From contig JANLVI010000014.1 in the NCBI GenBank assembly GCA_031363915.1, forward strand, positions 60,015 to 124,014: a stretch of 64,000 bases of DNA, written 5' to 3'. This DNA comes from JANLVI01 sp031363915. GTDB taxonomy: Bacteria > Vulcanimicrobiota > Vulcanimicrobiia > Vulcanimicrobiales > Vulcanimicrobiaceae. Shown piece after piece: positions 16,717-25,378 of this stretch. Position numbers and translations under genes: made by a program. Position 1 is the first letter of the stretch; every line of letters starts with the position of its first letter. The notes beneath the pieces are model-generated. The model was not told where the DNA came from. It saw only the letters and a list, made by a program, of their open reading frames with translations, and did no database searches.

Positions 16717-18161
16717 CGCGCAATCGTTTCAAGATACGCGAGCACATCCTTCGCGTAACCGTCCAACACGGGATCGACCGTTGCGAGCGCTTCGTCGGGT
16801 GTTTTCGTCGCAGCTCGCAGTGCGTATCTGGTCATGAGGTTTTGTGCTCGCTTTGCGTACTCGACGAGCGCCGGGACCGGTACGACGCGTTCGCCGTCGC
16901 TCACGCCGGTCGGCTGCAGGATGAGTGCGATTTGACGTGCACGCAGAAACGTCAGCGACCCGCGCGCGATCGCGCTATTCACAAAGTCGCGTTCCGGCCC
17001 GGCGATGCTCGCGACCAGCGAACCGGCCGAGGCGATGCGTTCGCGCGAGAGCGGTGCGAGCGGTTCGAGTCGTACGGGCACCTCGGCGACGTCCATCGAC
17101 TTTCGTAAGCGTTTGGCGACCCAAAGGCGATTGAGCACGGTGGTCTGTTCTTCGATGAACGCCGCAACTCCGAACGGATCGCTCTCGTCAGGCGAGCGTC
17201 CCGCAGCGATCAGATTCGCAAGCAGAAAATGCGCGAGCATGCCCACGCCGGAGCTGGCGAACATTCCGCCGATCGCATCGAGTCGCCCTCGGTCGATCGT
17301 GCGAATGAGAACCAGCGGCCGCTCGGGAGAAGATGCTTGCGCGACGACGGGAGCTGAGGGGGCGGCAGGTGGATCGGCAAGCGGCGACCCGGTGATGACC
17401 GCCGGCTTGGGGGCGACCGGGGGCACGACGGCAGCCGGCGCGGCGACGAACGCGACGGGAGCGACCGGTGCGGCGGTGGAGATCGCGGCGTCAACCGCTT
17501 CGAAGACCATCGCCTCTTCGGATTCGAGTTCGTAGAACGGCGATTCGGTCGATTCGAGTAGCGGCGCCACGGGCGCGGCATCGGGGATGAGGACGGTCGC
17601 AGTTGCGCGCTGACCCGCAGGCGCGGCGCGCTCGAGCGCGATCGGCGATGCGGCGATGATCGGCACGCTGGCTGCACGCACGTCGGCCTCAACGAGGATC
17701 GGGCCGAGTCCCGTCTCGATGATGGCCGTGGCGACGACCGTCCGTCGCCCGCCGCCTTGAATGGTTCCCATCGCAAGCCCGTTTTCGAAGAGCGCTTCCA
17801 CCGCGTCCGCGTCGAGGGGATCGTCGTCGCACTTCGCGTCGGTATCCAGCGGGCGGCAGCCTTGACCGTAGCCGATGCGCAAAACGACGCCGACCGCGTC
17901 GTCTGCGCCTTCGTTTTGGATCGCAACCGCTAGCGTCAGGCGTGCGCCGGCGATGAGTCCGGTGGGTGGTTGGGCGACGAAGTGGACAAGGAGGAGGGGG
18001 CCCGCCGGGCGTGCTGGGGCTTCGTCCTCGGCGAGTAGATCGACGCGGGAGGTGCCCGTGTGGCGCCACGAGCTCGCGGTTTGGCTAACGCCAAGCGAAC
18101 GCCGCGACAAATCGAGCAACCGGAGGTCGGCGCTTCGTTCGTAGGCGTTGTCGTCGTTCAT
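16713..18161 (-). CDS. Unknown two-domain protein with Pro/Ala linker
   Basis: A 482-residue product I cannot assign. Residues about 45-165 look like a beta-sandwich of the CARDB/immunoglobulin type: LLLVHFVAQPPTGLIAGARLTLAVAIQNEG, then VVLRIGYG and RRTVVATAIIETG. Residues about 210-285 are a Pro/Ala/Val-rich linker. Residues 290-482 are mostly helical (GGMFASSGVGMLAHFLLANLIAAG, LNRLWVAKRLRKS) and end in two amphipathic helices. No signal peptide is seen. Four-base overlaps couple it on both sides to an ExeA-like ATPase and a GT2, so it may work with the ATPase. GC-rich codon use is like its neighbours. Confidence 0.7.
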   Translation of the reverse strand: MNDDNAYERSADLRLLDLSRRSLGVSQTASSWRHTGTSRVDLLAEDEAPARPAGPLLLVHFVAQPPTGLIAGARLTLAVAIQNEGADDAVGVVLRIGYGQGCRPLDTDAKCDDDPLDADAVEALFENGLAMGTIQGGGRRTVVATAIIETGLGPILVEADVRAASVPIIAASPIALERAAPAGQRATATVLIPDAAPVAPLLESTESPFYELESEEAMVFEAVDAAISTAAPVAPVAFVAAPAAVVPPVAPKPAVITGSPLADPPAAPSAPVVAQASSPERPLVLIRTIDRGRLDAIGGMFASSGVGMLAHFLLANLIAAGRSPDESDPFGVAAFIEEQTTVLNRLWVAKRLRKSMDVAEVPVRLEPLAPLSRERIASAGSLVASIAGPERDFVNSAIARGSLTFLRARQIALILQPTGVSDGERVVPVPALVEYAKRAQNLMTRYALRAATKTPDEALATVDPVLDGYAKDVLAYLETIAR

Positions 18162-19177
18162 TGCGAGGCGGGAGCTCGGGAAAAGAGCCGCACGAGAAAC
18201 GGCCGCGTGTCGGGCGGCGGAACGACCGGTGAGGAGCGCGCCGGTTCGGGTGCGATGAGGACCGACGCGGTCACCGTTGTAGGCATGCGTTCGATCGCTT
18301 CGGTCGCGCGCACGGGAGCCGCGAGCACGCTTGCCGGTTCGACGACGGCTTCGGGAATGCTCAGGCCGCGGCTGCGGACGGCGGCAACCGCGTGGTCGAG
18401 CGTGACAAATGCCGTGCCTCGCCCGGCGGCTTCTTCAAAGGCCAAATGCGATAGCAGGAGCAACCGGCGCGGATAACCAGCAGATGCCTCCACGATCATG
18501 TTGAGCGCGGCGGGATCGATGACGGACTGCTCGACGGAGTGCCCCGCGAGCTTGAGACGGTGCGCGATGAGGGCGCGCGCGTCGGCTGCGGCGAGCGGCT
18601 CGAGGCTCAGCCATGAATCGACGCGATCGGCGAGGTTCGGCCGCGCCCGAATGCGCTCGCGCAATTCGGATTGCCCGGAGAGGACGATGTTGAGAAGCTT
18701 GCGATCCGGGATGCTGTAGTTGAGCAAGAGGCGCAGCGACTCGAGGCTCTGTTCGCTCAGATTCTGTGCCTCGTCGATGACGAGCACGAGGATTCGGTTG
18801 TCGAGTACGGCGGTATCGAAGACAAAATTCTTGAGTGCGTTGCGCAGAACGCTGCTCGACCGGGCCGGTAAACTCAAACCAAACGCGCGACTGATCGCGA
18901 CGAGAAACTCTTCGTCGCTCGAAAACATCGGGTCGTTCAAACGCGCAACGACCATCCGATCGTCGATCAGTAGGGAGCGCTCGATGAGTGCGAGCATGCT
19001 GGTCTTCCCCGTGCCCGGATCGCCCGTGAGGACGACGAGTCCTCGCGACTCACTAATACTTGCGAGAAGCCGACGCTGAGCGGCAAGTCGATCGATCGTC
19101 TCCCAGTGGAAGAAGGGATCCGAGGTATCGAGGAATGGATCGCGAGCCATTCCGAACGACCGGTAATACGCGCTCAT
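18158..19177 (-). CDS. ExeA/GspA-type AAA ATPase
   Basis: A 339-residue P-loop ATPase. It opens MSAYYRSFGMARDPF, typical of the ExeA family, with Walker A GDPGTGKT at residues 52-59 and Walker B LVIDEAQ at about 132-138, then LLNYSIPDRKLLNIVLSGQSELRER and GYPRRLLLLSHLAFEEA (sensor region). ExeA/GspA proteins help assemble secretion channels, often fused to a peptidoglycan-binding tail; here that tail is absent and a Pro/Val-rich end replaces it. The family is also common as a general ATPase in transposon and glycan loci. It is coupled to the downstream unknown gene. Confidence 0.85.
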   Translation of the reverse strand: MSAYYRSFGMARDPFLDTSDPFFHWETIDRLAAQRRLLASISESRGLVVLTGDPGTGKTSMLALIERSLLIDDRMVVARLNDPMFSSDEEFLVAISRAFGLSLPARSSSVLRNALKNFVFDTAVLDNRILVLVIDEAQNLSEQSLESLRLLLNYSIPDRKLLNIVLSGQSELRERIRARPNLADRVDSWLSLEPLAAADARALIAHRLKLAGHSVEQSVIDPAALNMIVEASAGYPRRLLLLSHLAFEEAAGRGTAFVTLDHAVAAVRSRGLSIPEAVVEPASVLAAPVRATEAIERMPTTVTASVLIAPEPARSSPVVPPPDTRPFLVRLFSRAPASQ

Positions 19178-19227
19178 CGAGGACGAATCTTAGCGGTCGC
19201 GTGCCTGATTCCATTTGCCCGTCGCAT

Positions 19228-20313
19228 TCAGCGGCGTGGCACGCGAACCACTGATTCGTAGCGCGCGAGCTCGTCCTCGCAGAGCGCAGCGATATTGGCA
19301 CCTTCAGACCATGCGCGATACCACGCCACGGTCTGGGCGATCGTTTCATCGATGTCGTAGGCCGGGCGCCATCCCAGTCGCGTTCGTAGTTTCGCCGAAT
19401 CGACCATGAGAAGTTCGGCTTCGTGTGCGCTCGAAACATCGGGCATTTCGATCGGCGCGGGAGCGCCCCACGACGCGGCAAAGACGTCCGCTACCGATCG
19501 AACGCTGCGCGCGTCAGCGACGTCGGGCCCGACGTTCCAGGCATCGCCGAAGCTGCGCCCGTCAGCGCCGAGCAGCGCCTCTGCGAGTCGTACGTATGCA
19601 TCGAGCGCGTCGAGTACGAATTGCCACGGACGGATAGCTCCCGGACGGCGCAAGACTACCGCGCGTTTAGCGATCGCCGCCTCGACCAAATCGACAATTA
19701 GCCGCGCCGGCGACCAGTCGCCTCCGCCAATGACATTTCCGGCGCGTACGGTAGCGACTGCCGGACCGGTTGCGAAATATGACGCGCGGTAAGCGGAAAC
19801 GACGTGCTCCGAACACGCTTTACTTGCGGCGTAGGGGTCGCGACCGCCGAGCGCGTCGCTCTCGCGATAGGCCCACGGCCATTCGCGGTTCTCATAACAC
19901 TTGTCGCTCGTCGCAACGACGATGGCGCGGGTCGCATCGCACGCGCGAAGCGCATCGAGGAGGTTGGCGAGACCCACCACGTTCGTTGCGAACGTTGCTG
20001 CTGGATGCGCGTAGCCATCGAGAACGAGCGATTGTGCGGCAAGGGCGAAGACGACCTCCGGTTGCGAATCCGCGACGACGCGCGCGATCGCGGCGGCATC
20101 GCGAACATCACCGAGGTGTGAATCGATTCGCTCACCCACCCGCGCCAACTCGAACAGACTTGGTGTAGTCGCAGGAAGAAGCGCGAACCCCGTGACCTTG
20201 GCGCCTTGTCGCGCGAGCATGAGGGCGAGCCACGCTCCCTTAAAGCCGGTATGACCGGTTACAAGAACGCGACGGCCGCTCCAGAACGTCGACCCCTCTA
20301 CGGTTGCGCTCAA
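19228..20313 (-). CDS. rfbG: CDP-glucose 4,6-dehydratase
   Basis: This enzyme converts CDP-D-glucose to CDP-4-keto-6-deoxyglucose, the entry to CDP-linked deoxysugars. The 361-residue SDR-type product has the NAD-binding GHTGFKG (residues 20-26), LAAQSLV near residue 92-97, the active-site TSDK at 135-138, and YAASK with Tyr161/Lys165. FKGAWL and QSLV...Y are typical of RfbG rather than RfbB. It overlaps the preceding GT2 by 4 bases and takes its substrate from RfbF, encoded two genes upstream. Confidence 0.9.
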   Translation of the reverse strand: MSATVEGSTFWSGRRVLVTGHTGFKGAWLALMLARQGAKVTGFALLPATTPSLFELARVGERIDSHLGDVRDAAAIARVVADSQPEVVFALAAQSLVLDGYAHPAATFATNVVGLANLLDALRACDATRAIVVATSDKCYENREWPWAYRESDALGGRDPYAASKACSEHVVSAYRASYFATGPAVATVRAGNVIGGGDWSPARLIVDLVEAAIAKRAVVLRRPGAIRPWQFVLDALDAYVRLAEALLGADGRSFGDAWNVGPDVADARSVRSVADVFAASWGAPAPIEMPDVSSAHEAELLMVDSAKLRTRLGWRPAYDIDETIAQTVAWYRAWSEGANIAALCEDELARYESVVRVPRR

Positions 20314-22052
20314 CGAATCGAAGATGCGGGAATGCGGTACAGCGTCGCCCCGCTCAGTTCGCGGCGCCAGAGTTCGAGTGCCTCGAAATCGCGCGCGTCA
20401 GGTGTAGTTTGCGCGAAGAGTGCCGTGAGCCGTTCCACGTAACGCTCGCGTAAGCGCGTATACTCGTCGCTTACCGGCAATGCGCTGTGAAGCTGCGCGA
20501 TCAAATTGACGTACCAGGTCTTCAGATCGTCGTGAGCGTGAACGATGATCTGACGGATCGAAAGAACCTCGAGCGTCCGCTTCCCCGTCCAGCCGACGCC
20601 GCCGCCGAGAATCAAGCGGAGGACGTATTCCCATTCGGCGATCGGACCGGCTTGCGGTCGAATCAGATCGGTGTAGTCCCAGCACTCCCGGCGATGTACG
20701 AGCGCGTCGAGCGGAACGTCGTCGGCGATCCCGAGCGGTCGCGAACCGTCGTTGAACACCCCCTCGTCGACGCGCGGATCGGAGGTCGAAGTGAACGTCG
20801 CTGAAGCTGCCGTTTCCGCGCGGGCATTTGCGGTCGCAATCGAAATCGAAAAACCGGCGCGCAGTTGTGCGACGCCCAGCTCCAGGTGGTCTGGGTCGAG
20901 CGTATTTCCTTCGTGAACGTAGGCAATCGCATCGCCTCCGGCGAGTTCCAGCGTCCGCCGGCGATGCGTGGGTACGTCCGTTACGGAATCGGAAAAGACT
21001 TGAAAACGATCGTGACCGAGCACCATGCGCACGTAGTCGCTGATCTGGTAGCCGAATGGACATGCGATGATGACGTCATAGTTCGCGAACGTCTGCGCGC
21101 TTAGCGATTCCAATGTTCGTTTGAGCAGCCCGATGCGGCCCTCGGAAAAGACCAGCACGGTCACGCGATCGACCGGCTCTTCCGATGTGCGGCGTGTAAG
21201 TGCGATGAGACGATCGCGCAACGCATCGTCGACGTCAGGTGCATCGACAAGCGCCCCTTGCAGCCACGCGGCGACCGCGCCCCGGCGTCCGCGCAAGTAA
21301 CCCGCGCTCTTCGGCGTGAGATTTGCCTCGATGATTCGCACGAGTTCGGTCACGTTTTCACCGGCCGCATGCCAGGCGGTTCCGGTAAGTTGGGCATCGT
21401 GAAAGCGGACGATGGCCGAGGGTGTCGGTCGGTAACCAAACGTTTTGCCGGCGGATGCAAGACGGATGACGTATTCGTAATCGGAACCCGTGAACGTCTT
21501 GTCCATCGGACCGAACTCTTCGATGATATCGCGGCGAAAGAGCATGGTGGGCCAGCACATATAGCAGCCGCGCGTCAGTAAATCCGGAAATTCCGGACGG
21601 CCGCCGGTATACGCGAAGGGTGGATGGCCGGGGTGCGAGCGCGGACCGTACGCCGCGCCGTCGGATAACGCAACGAGCGCATCGGTGTAGAACACGTCGA
21701 TTTCCGGATGTTTTTCGTGCCACGCAAGCGCGCGCGCGAGGTGGCCGGGCAAGAAACGATCGTCCGCGGAGAGCCACACCACGTAGTCGCCGCGCGAATG
21801 CTCGAATGCACGATTGTGATTGCCCGTCACGCCGAGATTCGTCTCGTTGACGAACACGCGCAAACGCGGATCGGTGCGATAGGGGGCGATCGCTTCGAGC
21901 GTGTCGTCCGTCGAGCCGTTGTCGACCAGCACGACCTCGAAATCGACACCTTCCTGAAGAAAGATACTATCGAGCGCCTGCGTTATGAATCGCGCGTAAT
22001 TATATGAGGTCAGCAACACGCTGACGCGCGGTACGGTCGTCCGGCTCTCCAT
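20310..22052 (-). CDS. GT2 glycosyltransferase with a second, degenerate GT-like half
   Basis: A 580-residue product. Residues 1-260 are a classic family-2 transferase: VSVLLTSYNYARFITQALDSI, VVLVDNGSTDDT, NHNRAFEHSRGDYVVWLSADDRF (the catalytic DD), and MLFRRDIIEEFGPMDKTFTGSDYEYVIRLA. Residues about 300-480 repeat a GT-A-like start (VTVLVFSEGRIGLLKRTLESLSAQTFANYDVIIA) but have no clear DxD, only AYVHEGNTLDPDH. The second half may be a binding module. It lies between rfbF and rfbG in a nucleotide-sugar operon and probably attaches the sugar made there. Confidence 0.82.
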   Translation of the reverse strand: MESRTTVPRVSVLLTSYNYARFITQALDSIFLQEGVDFEVVLVDNGSTDDTLEAIAPYRTDPRLRVFVNETNLGVTGNHNRAFEHSRGDYVVWLSADDRFLPGHLARALAWHEKHPEIDVFYTDALVALSDGAAYGPRSHPGHPPFAYTGGRPEFPDLLTRGCYMCWPTMLFRRDIIEEFGPMDKTFTGSDYEYVIRLASAGKTFGYRPTPSAIVRFHDAQLTGTAWHAAGENVTELVRIIEANLTPKSAGYLRGRRGAVAAWLQGALVDAPDVDDALRDRLIALTRRTSEEPVDRVTVLVFSEGRIGLLKRTLESLSAQTFANYDVIIACPFGYQISDYVRMVLGHDRFQVFSDSVTDVPTHRRRTLELAGGDAIAYVHEGNTLDPDHLELGVAQLRAGFSISIATANARAETAASATFTSTSDPRVDEGVFNDGSRPLGIADDVPLDALVHRRECWDYTDLIRPQAGPIAEWEYVLRLILGGGVGWTGKRTLEVLSIRQIIVHAHDDLKTWYVNLIAQLHSALPVSDEYTRLRERYVERLTALFAQTTPDARDFEALELWRRELSGATLYRIPASSIR

Positions 22053-22103
22053 ACTTTGAGGTATCGGCCTAGCGGCTTTCGGACCTTAGATGCCGGGTCA
22101 CAC

Positions 22104-22871
22104 TTACCACGACTTCCACGGTGCTTTTCCGGACTGCCAAAGCTCTTCGAGAACGATCTTGTCGCGCAAGGTGTCGACGGGTTGCCAGAAGCCGCGGTGT
22201 TTGAACGCCCGGAGTTGGTCTGCTGCGACGAGTCGGTCGAGCGGTTCGCGTTCGAAGAGCGTTTCGTCGCCATCGATCACATCGAAAACTTCCGGCCCCA
22301 GGACGAAGAAACCGCCATTGATCCACGCGTTGTCGCCCCGCGGCTTTTCCTCGAAGGCAACGATGCGGTCGCCATCGAGGACCGAGGCCCCGAAGCGGCC
22401 CGGCGGCTGGACCGTGGTCATCGTCGCGGTCGCACCGTGTTTGCCGTGAAAGTCAACGAGGGCGGCGATGTCGATATCCGCGACGCCGTCACCGTAGGTC
22501 GCGCAGAACGTCTCACCCTCGACGTACGAGCGGATCCGCTTGATGCGTCCGCCCGTCATCGTCGCCTCGCCCGTATCGACGAGCGTGATCTTCCACGGTT
22601 CGCTTGCGTTGCGATGCACGCTGAGCGAGTTTGCTCCTAAGTCCACCGTCACGTCGGCGTTGTGCAGATAGTAGTTCACGAAATATTCTTTGATCAGGTA
22701 GCCTTTGTATCCGCAACAGACGATGAAATCCGTGATGCCGCCGGCAGCGTAGATCTTCATGATGTGCCACAGCAGCGGCTTTCCGCCGACTTCGATCAGC
22801 GGCTTTGGACGCACGGTCGTTTCCTCGCTGATGCGCGTGCCGAGTCCGCCGGCAAGTAGAACGGCCTTCAT
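22104..22871 (-). CDS. rfbF: Glucose-1-phosphate cytidylyltransferase
   Basis: RfbF makes CDP-glucose from CTP and glucose-1-phosphate. Starting at ATG 22871 the 255-residue protein opens MKAVLLAGGLGTR with the nucleotidyltransferase signature and EEKPRGDNAWINGGFFVL downstream; YVEGETFCATYGDGVADIDI holds the metal-binding Asp. The frame stays open 24 codons further upstream, but 22871 is chosen because the family begins here and because it overlaps the upstream stop as ATGA. It pairs with rfbG. Confidence 0.92.
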   Translation of the reverse strand: MKAVLLAGGLGTRISEETTVRPKPLIEVGGKPLLWHIMKIYAAGGITDFIVCCGYKGYLIKEYFVNYYLHNADVTVDLGANSLSVHRNASEPWKITLVDTGEATMTGGRIKRIRSYVEGETFCATYGDGVADIDIAALVDFHGKHGATATMTTVQPPGRFGASVLDGDRIVAFEEKPRGDNAWINGGFFVLGPEVFDVIDGDETLFEREPLDRLVAADQLRAFKHRGFWQPVDTLRDKIVLEELWQSGKAPWKSW

Positions 22872-23410
22872 GCTTGGATGACCCCCGTTAGACGTGGCAG
22901 ATCGCGATCGCGCTCGGATAGGACGGACATCGGCAGCGGCCACGCGATGCCGAGTGCGGGGTCGTCATACCGCACCCCCGCCGAACTGCCCTCAACGAAG
23001 GGAACGTCAATGCGGTAACTCACTTCCGCGTCATTGGTGAGCGTTTGGTAGCCGTGTGCGAGACCGTCGCCGACGTACATCGATTCGCGATTGACGTCGT
23101 TCAAGATGCGCGAATATGTCTGCAAGTACGTCGCCGAATGCGGCCGCAGGTCAACCACGACATCGAAAATCGCGCCGCGCAGACACCGGATGAGTTTAGT
23201 TTCGCCGTGCGGCGGCCGCGAAAAATGGAGACCGCGGACCGTTCCGCTGCGGGCGTTGAAGGCAATCGAATCTTGTGCGAACGCACCGATGAGCCCGTGC
23301 CGTTCGAATTCATCACGGCAGAACGTGCGCGCGAAAAATCCGCGTTCGTCGGTGCGCGGGTCGGGGGCAATCACCCACACGTCGGCCAGGCTCGTTCGGT
23401 CGAACCGCAT
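22868..23410 (-). CDS. rfbC: dTDP-4-dehydrorhamnose 3,5-epimerase-like sugar epimerase
   Basis: A 180-residue cupin of the RmlC family when started at ATG 23410, which overlaps the upstream TAA by one base. A longer frame to 23506 lacks family sequence in its extra 32 codons. Visible RmlC landmarks are DERGFFARTFCRDEFERHG, GTVRGLHFSRPPHGETKLIRCLRGAIFDVVVDLR (with the catalytic-base His) and LAHGYQTLTNDAEVSYRIDVPF. The aromatic pair that normally supplies the catalytic Tyr after Y-K/R-x-x appears as Pro-Phe, so it may epimerise only one carbon or act on a CDP-sugar. Its neighbours are a C-methyltransferase and rfbF. Confidence 0.82.
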   Translation of the reverse strand: MRFDRTSLADVWVIAPDPRTDERGFFARTFCRDEFERHGLIGAFAQDSIAFNARSGTVRGLHFSRPPHGETKLIRCLRGAIFDVVVDLRPHSATYLQTYSRILNDVNRESMYVGDGLAHGYQTLTNDAEVSYRIDVPFVEGSSAGVRYDDPALGIAWPLPMSVLSERDRDLPRLTGVIQA

Positions 23411-24633
23411 TACGAGACGCGCAGATGGGGGATCGCGACGACGAAGCGTCCGCCCCACGTGCGAATCGATTTGAGTTGCTCGATGACCTCGGCCTCGATA
23501 TTCCACGGTAAGATCAACACGTAGTCCGGGCGTGTCTCGTCGATCGCTTCCGGCGGCCGGATCGGGATACGCGAGCCCGGCAAAAGCTTGCCGTGTTTCT
23601 GCGGATTGCGATCGCAGGTAAACGCTAAGAGATCGAGTCCGATACCGCAGTAGTTGAGAAACGTGTTGCCTTTGGCGGGCGCGCCGTAGCCGACGACGCG
23701 CTCGCCGCGCTCGGCCGCATCGATCAGAAAGCGCAGCGTATCGCGCTTGATCTTCGCCACGCGTTCGCCGAATTTCGCGTAGCGTTCGAGCGTTCCAAGG
23801 CCGGCGTCCGCCTCTCGCTTGCGCATCGCGTGAACGTTTGCTGTCGGCTCAGCGCCGGCGTGGCGCACCCACAGCCGCAGCGATCCACCGTGCGTGGGAA
23901 GTTCCTCGACGTCATGTACGATTAGGCCGTGTTTGGCAAAGACGGGTTCGATGGCGAGTAACGAGATGTACGAGAAATGCACGTGATAGATCGTATCGAA
24001 TTCGGCATCCTCGATCAGCCGCAGCAGATGCGGAAATTCGAACGTCGCCGTGCCTTCGGGCGCGAGCGCGACGGCAAATCCGCCGACGAAGTCGTGCAAA
24101 TCGGGAACGTGTGCGAGCACGTTGTTCGCCGCCATCAAGTCGGCCGCACCGAATTCTGCGCGCAGACGTCCGGCCGACTCTACGCCGAAGAACTCGACCC
24201 GCGTCGAAACGCCAATTTTCTCCGCCGCGGCGGCGACGCCCGCGGCCGGCTCGACGCCCATGACCGGCATGCCGCGCTCGACGAACCATTTAAGCAAGTA
24301 GCCGTCGTTGCTGGCGATTTCAACGATCCGCGACTTGCTCGTGAGCCCCAAGCGCTCGGTCGCGTGCGCGACATACGCCTTGGCGTGCGCGATCCAGGAG
24401 TCCGCAAAGGACGAATAATACGCGTAGTCGGCGGAGAAGATAGCTTCGCGCGATTCGAACGATTCGAGTTGGACGAGAAAACAGCGATCGCACACGTACA
24501 CGTGCAGCGGATAGAAGATATCGGGTTCGCGTCGACGTTCGAGCGCGACGTAATTATTCGAGAGCGGCTGAACTCCGAGGTCGACGAAGGTCGTCCGCAG
24601 CTCAGCATCGCAAGCGCGGCAGCGCGGCGTCAC
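23410..24633 (-). CDS. SAM-dependent sugar C-methyltransferase (NovU/TylC3 type)
   Basis: This class adds a methyl to C-3 of a 4-keto-deoxysugar nucleotide. From GTG 24633 the protein has 407 residues. A zinc-binding domain uses Cys5-x2-Cys8 and Cys48-x2-Cys51. The SAM domain follows with IVEIASNDGYLL at about 103-114 and LMAANNVLAHVPDLHDF (His/Asp of the active site), then the C-terminal C-methyltransferase domain with VGYGAPAKGNTFLNYCGI and DRNPQKHGKLLPGSRIPI. The start is set by the GTGA overlap with rfbA and by the zinc motif. Together with RfbA/B or RfbF/G it implies a branched-chain deoxysugar. Confidence 0.88.
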   Translation of the reverse strand: MTPRCRACDAELRTTFVDLGVQPLSNNYVALERRREPDIFYPLHVYVCDRCFLVQLESFESREAIFSADYAYYSSFADSWIAHAKAYVAHATERLGLTSKSRIVEIASNDGYLLKWFVERGMPVMGVEPAAGVAAAAEKIGVSTRVEFFGVESAGRLRAEFGAADLMAANNVLAHVPDLHDFVGGFAVALAPEGTATFEFPHLLRLIEDAEFDTIYHVHFSYISLLAIEPVFAKHGLIVHDVEELPTHGGSLRLWVRHAGAEPTANVHAMRKREADAGLGTLERYAKFGERVAKIKRDTLRFLIDAAERGERVVGYGAPAKGNTFLNYCGIGLDLLAFTCDRNPQKHGKLLPGSRIPIRPPEAIDETRPDYVLILPWNIEAEVIEQLKSIRTWGGRFVVAIPHLRVS

Positions 24634-25367
24634 GGCGCAACGGCGACGCGCGCGCGCTCCTGGGCCACGAGCGTCGTCGCGTGGTAGAGACTTTCGAATT
24701 GACCGGCATCGGTCCACCAGCCGTCGAGCACGTCATACTGCAAATCGTCCGAGGCGATGTAGGCGTTGTTGACGTCAGTGATTTCGAGTTCGCCGCGCGA
24801 CGAGGGTTTGAGATCGCGGCAGAAGTCGAACACGCGTGCATCGTACATGTAGATGCCGGTGACGGCATACGAGCTTTTCGGCGTCTGCGGCTTTTCTTCG
24901 ATCGAGACGATTTTCGCGCCGTCGAGTTCGGCGACGCCGAAGCGCTCGGGATCTGCGACTTCTTTGAGCAGCAAACGGGCACCGGACTTTTGCTGTTGGA
25001 AGCGTTGCACGTAGTCGCCAATGCCGTTCTGGATGATGTTATCGCCCAAGATCACGCAAACACGTTCGCCTTCGGCGAAGTGTTCGCACAGCTTGAGCGC
25101 GTCTGCGATCCCGCCTTCGCCTTCCTGATACGTATAGTAAATATCGTCGAGGCCGAAGTCTTTGCCGTTGCCGAGCAGGCGGAGGAAGTCGCCGGCTGAG
25201 TTACCGCCGGTGACGACCATGATGTCTTTGATCCCCGCGCCGACGAGCGTCTCGATCGGGTAGTAGATCATCGGCTTATCGTAAATCGGCAGCAGATGTT
25301 TGTTCGTGACTTTGGTGAGCGGGCGAAGGCGCGAACCGAGGCCTCCGGCGAGAATGATACCTTTCAA
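24630..25367 (-). CDS. rfbA: Glucose-1-phosphate thymidylyltransferase, short form
   Basis: RfbA makes dTDP-glucose, the donor for dTDP-deoxysugars. The 245-residue product has the family start MKGIILAGGLGSRLRPLT, then TNKHLLPIYDKPMIYYPIETL, VILGDNII (metal-binding Asp near residue 107), PERFGVAELD, and EEKP. It is about 45 residues shorter than the enteric RmlA because the C-terminal allosteric extension is missing, a form common outside the Proteobacteria. rfbB lies 11 bases upstream and the C-methyltransferase overlaps downstream. Confidence 0.93.
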   Translation of the reverse strand: MKGIILAGGLGSRLRPLTKVTNKHLLPIYDKPMIYYPIETLVGAGIKDIMVVTGGNSAGDFLRLLGNGKDFGLDDIYYTYQEGEGGIADALKLCEHFAEGERVCVILGDNIIQNGIGDYVQRFQQQKSGARLLLKEVADPERFGVAELDGAKIVSIEEKPQTPKSSYAVTGIYMYDARVFDFCRDLKPSSRGELEITDVNNAYIASDDLQYDVLDGWWTDAGQFESLYHATTLVAQERARVAVAP

Positions 25368-25378
25368 GTCGTTCGTCC

